A stretch of DNA of 49,621 nucleotides from Apilactobacillus kunkeei (GCF_001308195.1 NZ_JXDF01000004.1:1-49621), one strand, 5' to 3'; numbered from the stretch's first letter, positions 8,146-16,910 are shown. Numbers and translations: made by a program. Notes: generated by a model from the letters alone, not told the origin.

Positions 8146-9348
8146 ATGGAAATGATTAATGAGGATCACAATATTCATATTACAAGTAAGAAGAGATTAT
8201 CTTTAGCGTTATTCATCAATTACTTCGTGCATGGCATGGTATTGGTAATCTTGATGCAAAACATGTTGTCACTGGCACATAGCTGGTCAACTTCCATCGC
8301 AGTCGTGTCATACGTAATTTCCGGTATCGGAATTGGCCGTCTGATTGCATACCCAATCACAGGAATCCTATCCGATCGACTAAACAGAAAGACATTCGTA
8401 TTAATTGGCATGATTTTATACATCATCTTCCTATCTGCGATGCCATTTGCTAGCAACATTGTATTCGCGTACATATTAGCAATCTTGGCAGGTGTTGGGA
8501 ACTCAGCATTGGATGCTGGAACCTACACCACTTTGGTTGAAATTAACAATGGTTCAGGTAAGTCGACAGTGTTAATCAAGGCCTTCATGTCAGCGGGGGA
8601 TTTCATCCTACCACTACTAGTCTTTTTCCTAGATAGCAGACATTTATGGTTTGGAATTTCATTCATTCTTCCTGCGACCATCTTGATTTTGAACTTAGTC
8701 AACATCCTAAGTATCAAGTTCCCAGACATTCAACAAATTAACGACAGCATGGAAATGATTAGTTCATCTATCAGCAAGGTAAAGAAGATTTTTGCCACTA
8801 TCGGATTACTGGTATACGGATACACTTCAATGGCTTTAATGCTTATCTTCACCCAATGGATTACTTTGTACGGCCTAAAAGTGCTTCACCTAAGTGCGAT
8901 TACCTCACACTTCCTACTTTCCTTGTACAGTATCGGATCAATTACCGGGGTGTTAGTAATTTCATTTATTTTGAAACAAAAATCATGTGAAGAACTACTA
9001 GTCGTTATCTTGAACTTGACCGCTTTATTAGCACTTGTCGTGATTAACCTAGCAACAACAACGCTAGTCGTTGAAGCGGCCAGTCTAGTATTTGGCTTCT
9101 CAGCAGCTGGAGGGGTAATGCAAACTGGTCTAACAATCTTCATGAAACTATTCCCTAAGCACAGAGGCGCCATCACCGGAATCTTCTACTTCTTCGGTAG
9201 TATCGCTTCACTAACCGTCCCATTGGTAACTGGTTTCCTATCAACCAAGGGCATTGGTTTAGCATTCAACTTCAGCATCCTAATCTCACTAATCAGCTCA
9301 GTCTTCGTGATTTTAGTAATGATAATTATGAAATCCAACAAGGAGTAG
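8146..9348 (+). CDS. MFS transporter, first gene of the aromatic operon
   Basis: This 400-residue, highly hydrophobic protein has about 12 membrane segments. It carries the MFS loop 2-3 signature GILSDRLNRK at about residues 73-82. A central hydrophilic stretch near residues 198-215 probably marks the junction between the two six-helix halves. The start is set by GGGGG at 8133-8137. It is the first gene after the attenuator and lies four bases before the chorismate mutase gene, so it is co-expressed with three shikimate-pathway genes. It could import an aromatic precursor such as shikimate, or export an aromatic product, perhaps one made with the BacA-like protein. The sequence alone does not decide substrate or direction. 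Confidence 0.8.
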   Translation: MEMINEDHNIHITSKKRLSLALFINYFVHGMVLVILMQNMLSLAHSWSTSIAVVSYVISGIGIGRLIAYPITGILSDRLNRKTFVLIGMILYIIFLSAMPFASNIVFAYILAILAGVGNSALDAGTYTTLVEINNGSGKSTVLIKAFMSAGDFILPLLVFFLDSRHLWFGISFILPATILILNLVNILSIKFPDIQQINDSMEMISSSISKVKKIFATIGLLVYGYTSMALMLIFTQWITLYGLKVLHLSAITSHFLLSLYSIGSITGVLVISFILKQKSCEELLVVILNLTALLALVVINLATTTLVVEAASLVFGFSAAGGVMQTGLTIFMKLFPKHRGAITGIFYFFGSIASLTVPLVTGFLSTKGIGLAFNFSILISLISSVFVILVMIIMKSNKE

Positions 9349-9352
9349 GGCC

Positions 9353-9592
9353 ATGCAAGAAATCAGAAAACAAATTACCGACATTGATAACGAGATTATC
9401 AAGTTGTTAGAACAACGCTTTGAACTATGTAAGAAGGTTGGCGAGATTAAGCGTGCAAACAATCTCCCAATCTTAGACGAAAAAAGAGAACAAGAGGTTC
9501 TAGCGGGGATTGAATCCACCGCAACAAAGTACGGCGAAGAAATCAAAATCGTCTTTGAAGAAATCATGCAACAAGCTAAAAATATCGAATAG
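9353..9592 (+). CDS. Chorismate mutase, AroQ class
   Basis: This stand-alone 79-residue chorismate mutase converts chorismate to prephenate in the cytoplasm. The active-site residues line up with those of the E. coli AroQ domain at the same spacing: R5, R22, K33, D42, R45, E46 correspond to R11, R28, K39, D48, R51, E52. A C-terminal Gln pair (Q74/Q75) could supply the last ligand. The protein should be the usual all-helical dimer. It starts four bases after the MFS stop codon and is followed 11 bases later by aroC, so it is in the same operon. Its product, prephenate, is the expected substrate of the BacA-like protein encoded just upstream of the operon. Confidence 0.9.
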   Translation: MQEIRKQITDIDNEIIKLLEQRFELCKKVGEIKRANNLPILDEKREQEVLAGIESTATKYGEEIKIVFEEIMQQAKNIE

Positions 9593-9603
9593 GAGAATCA
9601 ACT

Positions 9604-10770
9604 ATGAACTTTATCACAGCAGGAGAATCACACGGACCGCAATTAACTGGAATCTTAGAAGGTGTTCCAGCAGGATTAAAACTAGATATCGACGCGATTA
9701 ACGATCAACTAGCCAAACGCCAAGGTGGTTACGGTCGTGGTAACCGCCAGGCCATAGAACACGATGTTGTTCAAATTACCGGTGGGGTTCGCCACAAGAT
9801 TACCTTGGGTTCACCAATTTCATTAACCGTGATGAACAGAGACCACAAGCACTGGAACGAAATCATGGACCCAACTGCAGAAGAAACCGCGGAAAACTCA
9901 GTCAGAAAGGTGACTCGTCCCCGTCCTGGTCATGCCGACCTAGTTGGTGGGATGAAGTACAACCACCGCGATTTTAGAAACGTTTTGGAACGTTCATCCG
10001 CCAGAGAGACCGCTATGCGTGTCGCTATCGGTGCCATCTGCAAACAACTACTAGAACAATTAGGCATCAACATTGTGGGCTACGTCAAACAAATTGGCCA
10101 AGTTAACGCCGACGTTGACCATCTACTACCGGTAGCTGAAATCGAAGACAAGATTAAGAACAATGACCTACGCGTTTTAAATGAAGACAAGGTCGATGAA
10201 GTCCACGCCATGATTGATCAAACCAAACGTGATGGTGATACCCTTGGTGGAATTATCAAGGTCGTTGCCGAAAACGTCCCAGCTGGTTTGGGTAGCTACA
10301 CTGGGTGGAATCAAAAATTCGATGCCCGTCTAGCGTTCGCCGCAATGGGTGTGAATGCCATGAAGGGGGTCGAAATCGGTGAAGGATTCGCAGCGGCTAC
10401 CAAGTTTGGTAGTCAGGTAATGGATCCAATCGACTGGAACGAAGAAAAGGGTTGGTTTAGAGACTCCGACAATCTTGGTGGGTTCGAAGGTGGAATGACC
10501 AACGGAATGCCAATTATTGTCCAAGCCGCAATGAAGCCAATTCCAACACTATACAAACCTTTAAAGAGTGTCGACGTTAACAGCAAGGAAGTCAGCAAGG
10601 CCAACATCGAACGTTCAGACGTAACGGCGATTGTTCCGGCTTCCATCGTGATTGAAAGTGTAATTGCGATTGAAATTGCCAATATCATTACCGAAACTTT
10701 CGACGGCAGCAACATGGAAAGATTAACCAGACAACTAAAGGATTACAGACAAGAAATTAAGGAATTCTAG
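9604..10770 (+). CDS. aroC: Chorismate synthase
   Basis: This 388-residue enzyme removes phosphate from 5-enolpyruvylshikimate-3-phosphate to make chorismate, using reduced FMN. Family signatures are clear: GESHGPQLTGILEGVPAG near residue 7, GYGRGNRQ at about 39-46, RPRPGHADL at about 102-110, and RNVLERSSARETA at about 122-134. The length is normal for Gram-positive AroC. The ribosome site AGGAG lies seven bases before ATG, and the gene is 11 bases downstream of chorismate mutase. It is expected to be controlled by the upstream leader-peptide attenuator. Confidence 0.97.
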   Translation: MNFITAGESHGPQLTGILEGVPAGLKLDIDAINDQLAKRQGGYGRGNRQAIEHDVVQITGGVRHKITLGSPISLTVMNRDHKHWNEIMDPTAEETAENSVRKVTRPRPGHADLVGGMKYNHRDFRNVLERSSARETAMRVAIGAICKQLLEQLGINIVGYVKQIGQVNADVDHLLPVAEIEDKIKNNDLRVLNEDKVDEVHAMIDQTKRDGDTLGGIIKVVAENVPAGLGSYTGWNQKFDARLAFAAMGVNAMKGVEIGEGFAAATKFGSQVMDPIDWNEEKGWFRDSDNLGGFEGGMTNGMPIIVQAAMKPIPTLYKPLKSVDVNSKEVSKANIERSDVTAIVPASIVIESVIAIEIANIITETFDGSNMERLTRQLKDYRQEIKEF

Positions 10771-10781
10771 GAGGAAAAGCG

Positions 10782-12071
10782 ATGAAAAAATTAGTAGTAA
10801 ATCTGAATACTGGTTTGCATGGCGACCTAGCAGTTCCAGGTGACAAAAGCATTTCTCACCGCAGTGTCATCCTGTCTTCCATCAGTGAGGGCACCAGTCA
10901 CATTCATCACTTCCTAGCTTCCGACGACTGTATTTCCACCATCAATGCCTTCCGTGAAATGGGCGTAAAAATTGATTTAGCTGGGGATGAACTAACTGTA
11001 GACGGCGTCGGTTTGAATGGATTACAAGCACCGCAAACTAAGTTAGACATGGGGAACTCCGGAACCACCACCCGTTTACTATCAGGCCTATTGGCCGCCC
11101 AAAAGTTCACCACAGAATTGATTGGTGATGACTCATTATCCAAACGACCGATGAAACGCGTGAGTGAACCGTTATCAATGATGGGTGCCTCAATTGAAAC
11201 TACCGACGGCCACTTACCAATGACCATTAATCCTGGGTATATCAAGGCGGTGAAATACGACTTACCAATTGCGAGTGCGCAGGTCAAAAGTGCGATTATC
11301 CTGGCTGCTTTAAATGCCGATGAGGACAGTGTCATTATCGAACCACAGGTGACCAGAGATCACACCGAAACGATGCTGAATCAGTTTGGTGATAGTGTGA
11401 TTGAAAGACACGGCAATGCAATTACTGTTCATCACCAACCTAAATTAACCGCACAGGACCTCAATGTTACTGGCGATATCTCATCAGCCGCATTCTTCTT
11501 GGTCGCCGCCACATTGGTACCAAACTCACACATTGTGTTGAAAAACGTCGGCATTAATCCCACTAGAACTGGGATTTTAGACGTATTAATCAAAATGGGT
11601 GCTAACATAAAACTACTTAATCAAACCAACGGCAGTGAACCAACCGCCGACATTGAAGTGACATACACACCGGATTTAAAACCAATCGAAGTGAATGAAG
11701 AAAGTATCCCATTGATGATTGATGAGTTACCCTTGGTGGCCTTATTGGCTGCTAGAGCTAATGGTCATAGCACCATCACCGGTGCCGAGGAACTGCGTTT
11801 TAAAGAAACTGACCGCATCAAGACGGTGGTAGAAGAACTTAGCAAAATCGGCATTCACATTGAAGAACTACCCGATGGTTTTTCAATCGATGGTGCCAAG
11901 GATTGGCAGGTAGTCGATTCCTCATTGGACAGTCACGGTGATCATCGAATCGGGATGACTTTGGCGGTGGCAGCACTGTTATTAGATACTGACGTGCAAT
12001 TGAATGGCGAAGATGCGATTAGCATTTCCTACCCACAATTCTTCGACCACTTACAAAATTTATCAGACTAG
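10782..12071 (+). CDS. aroA: 3-phosphoshikimate 1-carboxyvinyltransferase (EPSP synthase)
   Basis: This 429-residue EPSP synthase joins shikimate-3-phosphate and phosphoenolpyruvate. Visible motifs are PGDKSISHR at residues 19-27, GNSGTTTRLLSG near residue 90, SSAAFFLVAA in the middle, EELRFKETDRI with the catalytic region, and DHRIGMTLAV near the C-terminus. The GNSGTT(T)RL form is the one seen in Gram-positive class II enzymes. The ribosome site GGAGG precedes the start, 11 bases after aroC. It is the third enzyme gene of the operon. Confidence 0.97.
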   Translation: MKKLVVNLNTGLHGDLAVPGDKSISHRSVILSSISEGTSHIHHFLASDDCISTINAFREMGVKIDLAGDELTVDGVGLNGLQAPQTKLDMGNSGTTTRLLSGLLAAQKFTTELIGDDSLSKRPMKRVSEPLSMMGASIETTDGHLPMTINPGYIKAVKYDLPIASAQVKSAIILAALNADEDSVIIEPQVTRDHTETMLNQFGDSVIERHGNAITVHHQPKLTAQDLNVTGDISSAAFFLVAATLVPNSHIVLKNVGINPTRTGILDVLIKMGANIKLLNQTNGSEPTADIEVTYTPDLKPIEVNEESIPLMIDELPLVALLAARANGHSTITGAEELRFKETDRIKTVVEELSKIGIHIEELPDGFSIDGAKDWQVVDSSLDSHGDHRIGMTLAVAALLLDTDVQLNGEDAISISYPQFFDHLQNLSD

Positions 12072-12082
12072 GAGGTGTCGGG

Positions 12083-12577
12083 ATGGACGCAATTATTATT
12101 GGATTCATGGGCAGTGGTAAGACCACCGTCACCCAGTTATTAGCCGAGAAGTTAAACGTGAAATTCATGGACTTGGATAGTCTGATTGTCGACCACATTG
12201 GCCAATCGATTAGCGACTTCTTCGAAGACAATAGTGAAGAAAAGTTTCGAGAAGTTGAGACCAAGGTTTTAAAACAATCGGTTAGTCTAAACGGCATCTT
12301 AGCGACTGGTGGAGGTACGCCAATCTACAACGTTGATGTCATCAAGAACATGGACTTGCCGGTCTTTTTATTGGATGCCAAAGACGAGACCATCCAACGT
12401 CGGCTAAGTGAAAACGAGGGCCGTCCACTAGTAGATAAGCACGGGTTAAATGGGATTATCGAGTTGAAGCATGAACGAGACGTCATCTACAACGAGCTAT
12501 CCGACCACACTATTTTTACCGATGACAAGACACCCTTAGAGGTGGCAGACGAAATACTAAATATCCTAAGCAAATAA
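12083..12577 (+). CDS. aroK: Shikimate kinase
   Basis: This 164-residue kinase phosphorylates shikimate with ATP. It has a Walker A loop GFMGSGKTT at residues 7-15, shikimate-binding Asp32 (in MDLDSL) and Arg56 (KFREVE), the GGG turn at 76-78, and lid Arg114 (NEGRPL). The ribosome site GGAGGTG lies seven bases before ATG, 11 bases after aroA. It is the last gene of the operon and is followed by a bidirectional terminator. It is the earliest pathway step encoded here; no genes for DAHP synthase, AroB, AroD or AroE lie in the window. Confidence 0.95.
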   Translation: MDAIIIGFMGSGKTTVTQLLAEKLNVKFMDLDSLIVDHIGQSISDFFEDNSEEKFREVETKVLKQSVSLNGILATGGGTPIYNVDVIKNMDLPVFLLDAKDETIQRRLSENEGRPLVDKHGLNGIIELKHERDVIYNELSDHTIFTDDKTPLEVADEILNILSK

Positions 12578-12611
12578 AAAAGACTGCTCAAACGAGCAGC
12601 CTTTTTATTTT
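12572..12611. terminator. Bidirectional terminator between aroK and the convergent MFS gene
   Basis: The stem ACTGCTC / GAGCAGC has a 3-base AAA loop plus flanking A and T runs on both sides, so it can serve both strands. The same 40 bases occur identically at 26710-26749. Confidence 0.85.
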
Positions 12612-12612
12612 G

Positions 12613-13908
12613 TTATTGAATCGATGTTTTCTTTGTTTCTGGACCAAAAATCGCGATGAATAGTGAAGCAAAGATGGCAATCGCAGAGATAGCGATGAAT
12701 AGGGATGTAACCCCATGAGCCTTAATAATCCAAAGAACAAAGTAAGGGGAAAGTGTCGTCAATAGTTTAGCAACACCGTTTGCATAACCATTTCCTCTGA
12801 ATCGAAAGTCAGTGGTAAATAGTTCAGGAGCATATACGGAGATGTTGCTGGCCATTGATAGGTACATAAGCATGGTTAGTACAAAACCATTAATCAAAAT
12901 ACCGGCACTAGTAGTTTCAAAAGCATACATAATTCCGGCAACCGCAATAAGTACAAAAGAAGGAACAATTGTCTTCTTTCTACCAATCACATCGACTAGG
13001 ATTACTCCCATCAATGCACCAAGGGGAGCACCTGTCATCATGATGGTGGAGAACCACATTGAGTGAACGATGTTTAGTCCACGACTCAATAACAAGGTTG
13101 GTACCCATGATGTGAACATGTATTGGCAAAGCAAAGTAGCGGACACACCGACAGTAGCGATGATGGTACCTTTGAAGCGACTGATGTGACCGTTGTCGTT
13201 TTTCTTCATTTGGTTCTTATCATAGTGGCCATTCTTTTCTAGTTGGTTGATAATGACGTTTGCTTTCTTGTCATCATGATGACTGATTAGCCAACGTGGT
13301 GACTCTGGTAGATTACGACGCATGAACCAAACAATTAGCGCGAATACACCTAAAACGATGAACATTGAGCGCCAACCGAATCGACTTATCAAAATAGTAG
13401 ACAAGAAGAAACCAAAAGGTGCCCCCAGGTTGGCAATCACTGAGGCAAAGCCACTCCATTTACCTCTGTTTTTAACGGGAGCAAATTCGCTAACCATCGC
13501 AAACCCGGTAACGACTTCCGCACCTAATCCGATTGCAGCAATGAAGCGCATAAAGATTAGGAAATAGATGTTAGGAGAGAAGGCAGCAATTAATGTTGCG
13601 AACCCAAAGATTAATAGATTCCATTGAAATGCACTGCGTCTACCAAAGTAATCACCGATAAATCCAGTAATAATTGATCCGATAAATAAACCAAAAAATC
13701 CGGCAGATAAGAACATTGAACCCTGTGTCAGGCTAGCAAAGTGGGTGGTAACAATTGATGAGTTAACATTGCTTGCCATATAAACGTCTGAGCTATCCAG
13801 CAGTAGTCCGACTCCGACTAAACTAAACACCTTAAAAAACAAAGGTGATTCTTTTGCAGAGTCCATTCTTTCGCCAAGATTATTCTGGCTATCAATCATA
13901 TTGATCAT
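12613..13908 (-). CDS. MFS transporter, metabolite:H+ symporter type
   Basis: This MFS protein of about 431 residues has about 12 membrane segments, a loop 2-3 signature GDYFGRRSAF and the PESPRWL motif after helix 6. That combination occurs in sugar porters and aromatic-acid or metabolite:H+ symporters. The N-terminal LLDSSDVYMASNV matches the first helix of that group, with acidic residues. The start is placed at 13908: the site AAAGGA in the message is eight bases before that ATG, whereas the ATG at 13914 is only two bases from it. The gene stands alone with its own promoter and converges on aroK. Its place beside the shikimate genes makes an aromatic or organic acid a reasonable substrate guess, but this is not proven. 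Confidence 0.75.
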   Translation of the reverse strand: MINMIDSQNNLGERMDSAKESPLFFKVFSLVGVGLLLDSSDVYMASNVNSSIVTTHFASLTQGSMFLSAGFFGLFIGSIITGFIGDYFGRRSAFQWNLLIFGFATLIAAFSPNIYFLIFMRFIAAIGLGAEVVTGFAMVSEFAPVKNRGKWSGFASVIANLGAPFGFFLSTILISRFGWRSMFIVLGVFALIVWFMRRNLPESPRWLISHHDDKKANVIINQLEKNGHYDKNQMKKNDNGHISRFKGTIIATVGVSATLLCQYMFTSWVPTLLLSRGLNIVHSMWFSTIMMTGAPLGALMGVILVDVIGRKKTIVPSFVLIAVAGIMYAFETTSAGILINGFVLTMLMYLSMASNISVYAPELFTTDFRFRGNGYANGVAKLLTTLSPYFVLWIIKAHGVTSLFIAISAIAIFASLFIAIFGPETKKTSIQ

Positions 13909-13982
13909 AAGCATTATCCTTTCGTGATAAAAAAATGTTGGATTTATCCCATTTATCCATGACCATTCATAATTTCAGACTG

Positions 13983-14011
13983 AGTATATTCCTCGAGTTT
14001 TTTTATTTCAA
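13983..14011 (-). promoter_or_regulatory. Promoter of the minus-strand MFS gene
   Basis: Read on the minus strand, TTGAAA (14006-14011), 17-base spacing and TATACT (13983-13988) give a near-consensus promoter about 75 bases before the start codon. Confidence 0.65.
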
Positions 14012-14245
14012 ATTAAAATTGGTCTAAATCATGTGAATTATTTGTTTATAACCATTCTAAATAAAACGAAAAAGGGCGTGAAATCGGTGTTAAAACAAGT
14101 TTTAGACAGTATGTCTATAAAGTGAAAGTTTGTGAAAAGTGAAGGGATATAAAATTTGCTTATTCTACCATTAGAAAGTTTAATATAAGGGGTATTTTTG
14201 ATCATTGACACGCTACAAACGTTTATTTAATAGGATTTAAATTCT
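14012..14245. other. Intergenic AT-rich stretch, no gene seen
   Basis: The DNA between the MFS promoter and the leu promoter is AT-rich and carries no convincing reading frame. A TTGACA at 14205-14210 lacks a good -10 partner at normal spacing (the nearest is a TAATAG-like hexamer at 14228). I see no terminator or tRNA here. Confidence 0.5.
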
Positions 14246-14274
14246 TTTACAACTTGTACTATTATATCTAGTAT
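14246..14274 (+). promoter_or_regulatory. Promoter of the leu-suf operon
   Basis: TTTACA at 14246-14251, 17-base spacing and TAGTAT at 14269-14274. The transcript would begin near 14281, giving a leader of about 425 bases before leuA. Confidence 0.6.
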
Positions 14275-14328
14275 GACTTTTAAACTTTTCTCGGGGTGTT
14301 ATTCTATTCACAATCTCAGAGGCGCAAA

Positions 14329-14343
14329 CAATAATCATTATCA
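14329..14343. promoter_or_regulatory. Possible Fur-family box inside the leu leader
   Basis: CAATAATCATTATCA matches the 7-1-7 Fur-family consensus TGATAATNATTATCA at 12 of 14 defined positions. It lies about 50 bases downstream of the predicted start of transcription. The operon it precedes encodes Fe-S proteins, the SUF system and an NRAMP-type transporter, which makes a metal regulator plausible. In AT-rich DNA a chance match is also possible. Confidence 0.35.
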
Positions 14344-14627
14344 TTTTAAAATAATGATAAATTGATAACGCCGAAGAGCATTCTAAAATATGTGATCTAA
14401 TTTACCGAGAAATTAGACTTAAGTTTTTTAAAGAGAGCATTGGTTGCTGTGACAATGCATTAACTTAAATCGAAAAGTCGATATTATGATGAATTTTTTT
14501 CGAGAAATTCTGGTGCGACTACCATTATCAATGTCTGAGTATATATCTGGTGAATGTGAATTCGAGAAAGTACTCAATGAGGCTGGTTATGTGAGTAATC
14601 AGCGAATAAAGGTGGTACCACGTTAGG

Positions 14628-14680
14628 CGTCCTTTCTATTCTGACCATTTAAATGGTTTGGGATAGTTAGGACGTTTTTT
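14628..14680 (+). terminator. T-box-controlled terminator before leuA
   Basis: CGTCCT (14628-14633) pairs with AGGACG (14669-14674), with an inner stem built on CTATT / GATAG and ACCAT / ATGGT, then a T run. It directly follows the T-box motif, whose GGACC-like bases would compete for the 5' arm. Confidence 0.8.
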
Positions 14681-14707
14681 ATTTATAGATGAAATGGAGG
14701 AATTGTT

Positions 14708-15883
14708 ATGACAAAAGAGGATAAGAAGATTCAGATTTTTGATACATCACTAAGAGACGGTGAACAAACCATTGGAGTGAACTTTTCCATTGATCAAAAA
14801 GTAAAGATTGCTCAACAAATGGAAAAATGGGGAGTCGACGTCATTGAAGCTGGTTTTCCAGTCGCTTCAAAGGATGACTTTAAAGCCGTGAAGGCAGTAG
14901 CGGAGAGTGTTAATCGAGTTTGCGTCACTGGTTTAGCCAGAGCCAAACAAGGCGACATCGATGCATGTGTGGAAGCAACCAAGAATGCTAAGCACAAACA
15001 AATCCATGTCTTTATCGGGACTAGCCCAATTCACCGTGAATACAAATTGAACATGACCAAAGAAGAAAACTTAGCTGCCATTCATAAATGGGTTAGCTAT
15101 GCTAGACAATTCTTCGACATCGTTCAATTCTCACCTGAAGATGCAACCAGAACTGAACCTGACTACTTAGTAGAAGCAATCAATACAGCCATCGATGCTG
15201 GCGCAAGTGTTATCAACATTGCAGACACCGTTGGATATACCAATCCAATCGAGTTTGGCCAGTTATTCGATTACTTAAGAGCAAACGTTGAACGTTTTGA
15301 CGACGTAGTCTTCTCCGTTCATTGTCATGATGATTTAGGAATGTCGGTCGCAAACGCAATCGCCGGAGTTCAACACGGTGCCTCAAGAATTGAAGGAACC
15401 GTCAACGGAATTGGTGAACGTGCTGGAAATACAGCGCTAGAAGAAATTGCGGCGGCATTCATGGTCAGAAATGATTACTACCATTTCACCACTAACATTA
15501 ATTTAAAAGAAACTAAAAAAACTGCAGATATGATCAGTGAATTTACTAAGATGGCGATTCCAAACAATAAAGCGGTGATTGGAAACAATGCATTCTCACA
15601 TGAATCGGGAATCCACCAAGACGGGATGTTAAAGAATCGCAGCACCTACGAAATCTTAACTCCACAATCTGTTGGAATGGATGCGACCCACATCGTTTTA
15701 GGTAAACTATCTGGTTCACACGCGGTCATGCAAGAATTACAAAATATCGGTTTCGATGTTTCAAAAGAAGAAATGAAGAAGATTTTTCCAGTCTTCAAAA
15801 GTGTTGCCGACCATAAAGCAATTATTGACGACAACGACTTAAAAATAATTATGAAAAGAGTAGGAGTGATGTCTCATGCCTAA
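14708..15883 (+). CDS. leuA: 2-isopropylmalate synthase, short form without regulatory domain
   Basis: This 391-residue enzyme condenses 2-oxoisovalerate and acetyl-CoA. The TIM-barrel signatures are present: DTSLRDGEQT at residues 12-21 (R16, D17 catalytic and metal), HCHDDLG near residue 205 (metal His pair), NGIGERAGN near 234, and FSHESGIHQDG near 300. The usual protein is about 510 residues; here the sequence stops shortly after the linker helices (DNDLKIIMKRVGV). The C-terminal LeuA dimerisation domain that binds leucine for feedback inhibition is therefore missing. The end is clean, because leuB starts eight bases before the stop with no frameshift debris. The AGGAGG site precedes the start. 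Control by leucine may rest mainly on the T-box. Confidence 0.9.
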   Translation: MTKEDKKIQIFDTSLRDGEQTIGVNFSIDQKVKIAQQMEKWGVDVIEAGFPVASKDDFKAVKAVAESVNRVCVTGLARAKQGDIDACVEATKNAKHKQIHVFIGTSPIHREYKLNMTKEENLAAIHKWVSYARQFFDIVQFSPEDATRTEPDYLVEAINTAIDAGASVINIADTVGYTNPIEFGQLFDYLRANVERFDDVVFSVHCHDDLGMSVANAIAGVQHGASRIEGTVNGIGERAGNTALEEIAAAFMVRNDYYHFTTNINLKETKKTADMISEFTKMAIPNNKAVIGNNAFSHESGIHQDGMLKNRSTYEILTPQSVGMDATHIVLGKLSGSHAVMQELQNIGFDVSKEEMKKIFPVFKSVADHKAIIDDNDLKIIMKRVGVMSHA

Positions 15884-16910
15884 TCAGATTACAGTACTAA
15901 AGGGTGACTACATTGGCCCTGAAATTATGAATGCCGGACTAAAAGTCTTAGAAGCCATTGCTAATAAATATGGATTCGATTATCAGATTGTTGAAGCCCC
16001 TTTTGGTGGCGAAGCGATTGATGAATGCGGTGATCCACTGCCGCCCAAAACCATCGAAAAATGCCAATCAAGTGATGCTGTCCTACTATCAGCGATTGGC
16101 GGACCGAAATGGGACCACGCTGAAAAAAGACCGGAACAAGGATTGTTACAGATTCGATCAAAGCTGAACCTATACAGCAACATCCGACCTACCAACATTT
16201 CTGAAGCGATGACGCAATATTCACCAATTAAGAATGCAAATGATGTCGACTTCGTTATTGTCAGGGAATTAACCAGTGGGATTTACTTTGGCACTCCACG
16301 TCATAAGGACGACTTCCAAGCCTTAGATACGATGTATTACACCAGAGAGGAAATCAAACGAGTTACCAAAATCGCGTTTGATATGGCGGAAAGAAGACGC
16401 CATCACGTGACGTTAGTTGATAAATCAAACGTCTTAGATACTTCCAAGTTCTGGCGAGAAGTTGTCGCAGAGGTTGCCAAGGATTACCCGGATGTGACAT
16501 TAGATTACTGCTACGTTGATGCTGCTTCGATGAAGATTATCAGTAACCCTGGTCAATTCGATGTCATCTTAACCGAGAACTTATTCGGTGACATCTTAAG
16601 CGATGAGGCGGCACAAATTACCGGATCATTAGGAACCATTCCATCAATGAGTATCGGGGATGGCGGTCCGGCCTTATACGAACCAATTCATGGTTCAGCA
16701 CCAGACATTGCCGGATTAGGCGTTTCCAATCCATTTTCAATGATTAATTCGGTGGCAATGATGTTAGCCAACTCGTTTAACCGCAACGACTTAGCACAAA
16801 AGATTTATCAAGCAATCAATCAAGTGATTACAGATGGCGCTGTTACACCGGACTTAGGTGGACACTACAAGACAGAACAAGTTACTGATGCAGTCATCGA
16901 TAACATATGA
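15876..16910 (+). CDS. leuB: 3-isopropylmalate dehydrogenase
   Basis: This 344-residue NAD-dependent dehydrogenase oxidises and decarboxylates 3-isopropylmalate. It shows GGPKWD near residue 75, [10 protein letters not shown] near 130, the catalytic Lys region [14 protein letters not shown] near 187, DAASM and [17 protein letters not shown] near 230-250, and HGSAPDIAG near 272. The N-terminal loop reads GDYIGPEI where most family members have GDGIGPE. It overlaps the end of leuA by eight bases, and leuC follows at once, so translation is probably coupled. Confidence 0.95.
   Translation: MPNQITVLKGDYIGPEIMNAGLKVLEAIANKYGFDYQIVEAPFGGEAIDECGDPLPPKTIEKCQSSDAVLLSAIGGPKWDHAEKRPEQGLLQIRSKLNLYSNIRPTNISEAMTQYSPIKNANDVDFVIVRELTSGIYFGTPRHKDDFQALDTMYYTREEIKRVTKIAFDMAERRRHHVTLVDKSNVLDTSKFWREVVAEVAKDYPDVTLDYCYVDAASMKIISNPGQFDVILTENLFGDILSDEAAQITGSLGTIPSMSIGDGGPALYEPIHGSAPDIAGLGVSNPFSMINSVAMMLANSFNRNDLAQKIYQAINQVITDGAVTPDLGGHYKTEQVTDAVIDNI

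Larger units (their letters stand above)
14281..14685 (+). promoter_or_regulatory. T-box leader upstream of leuA
   Basis: The T-box sequence AAGGTGGTACCACG is at 14609-14622. An upstream hairpin resembling stem III lies at about 14581-14603. An AGAGAG bulge and GGTTGCTGTGA loop resembling the stem I distal part lie at about 14430-14455, closed by TTAAGTT / AACTTAA. It ends in a terminator at 14628-14680. T-boxes sense uncharged tRNA; leucine is the expected ligand because leuABCD follow, but I could not place the specifier codon with confidence. Confidence 0.85.

Noticed and set aside
14205-14233. Additional leu promoter with TTGACA
   Set aside because: The -35 is good but no acceptable -10 lies at 16-18 bases; the promoter at 14246-14274 is better.
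15961-16198. Antisense open frames within leuB
   Set aside because: They lie fully opposite a well-supported gene and have no ribosome site or family resemblance.
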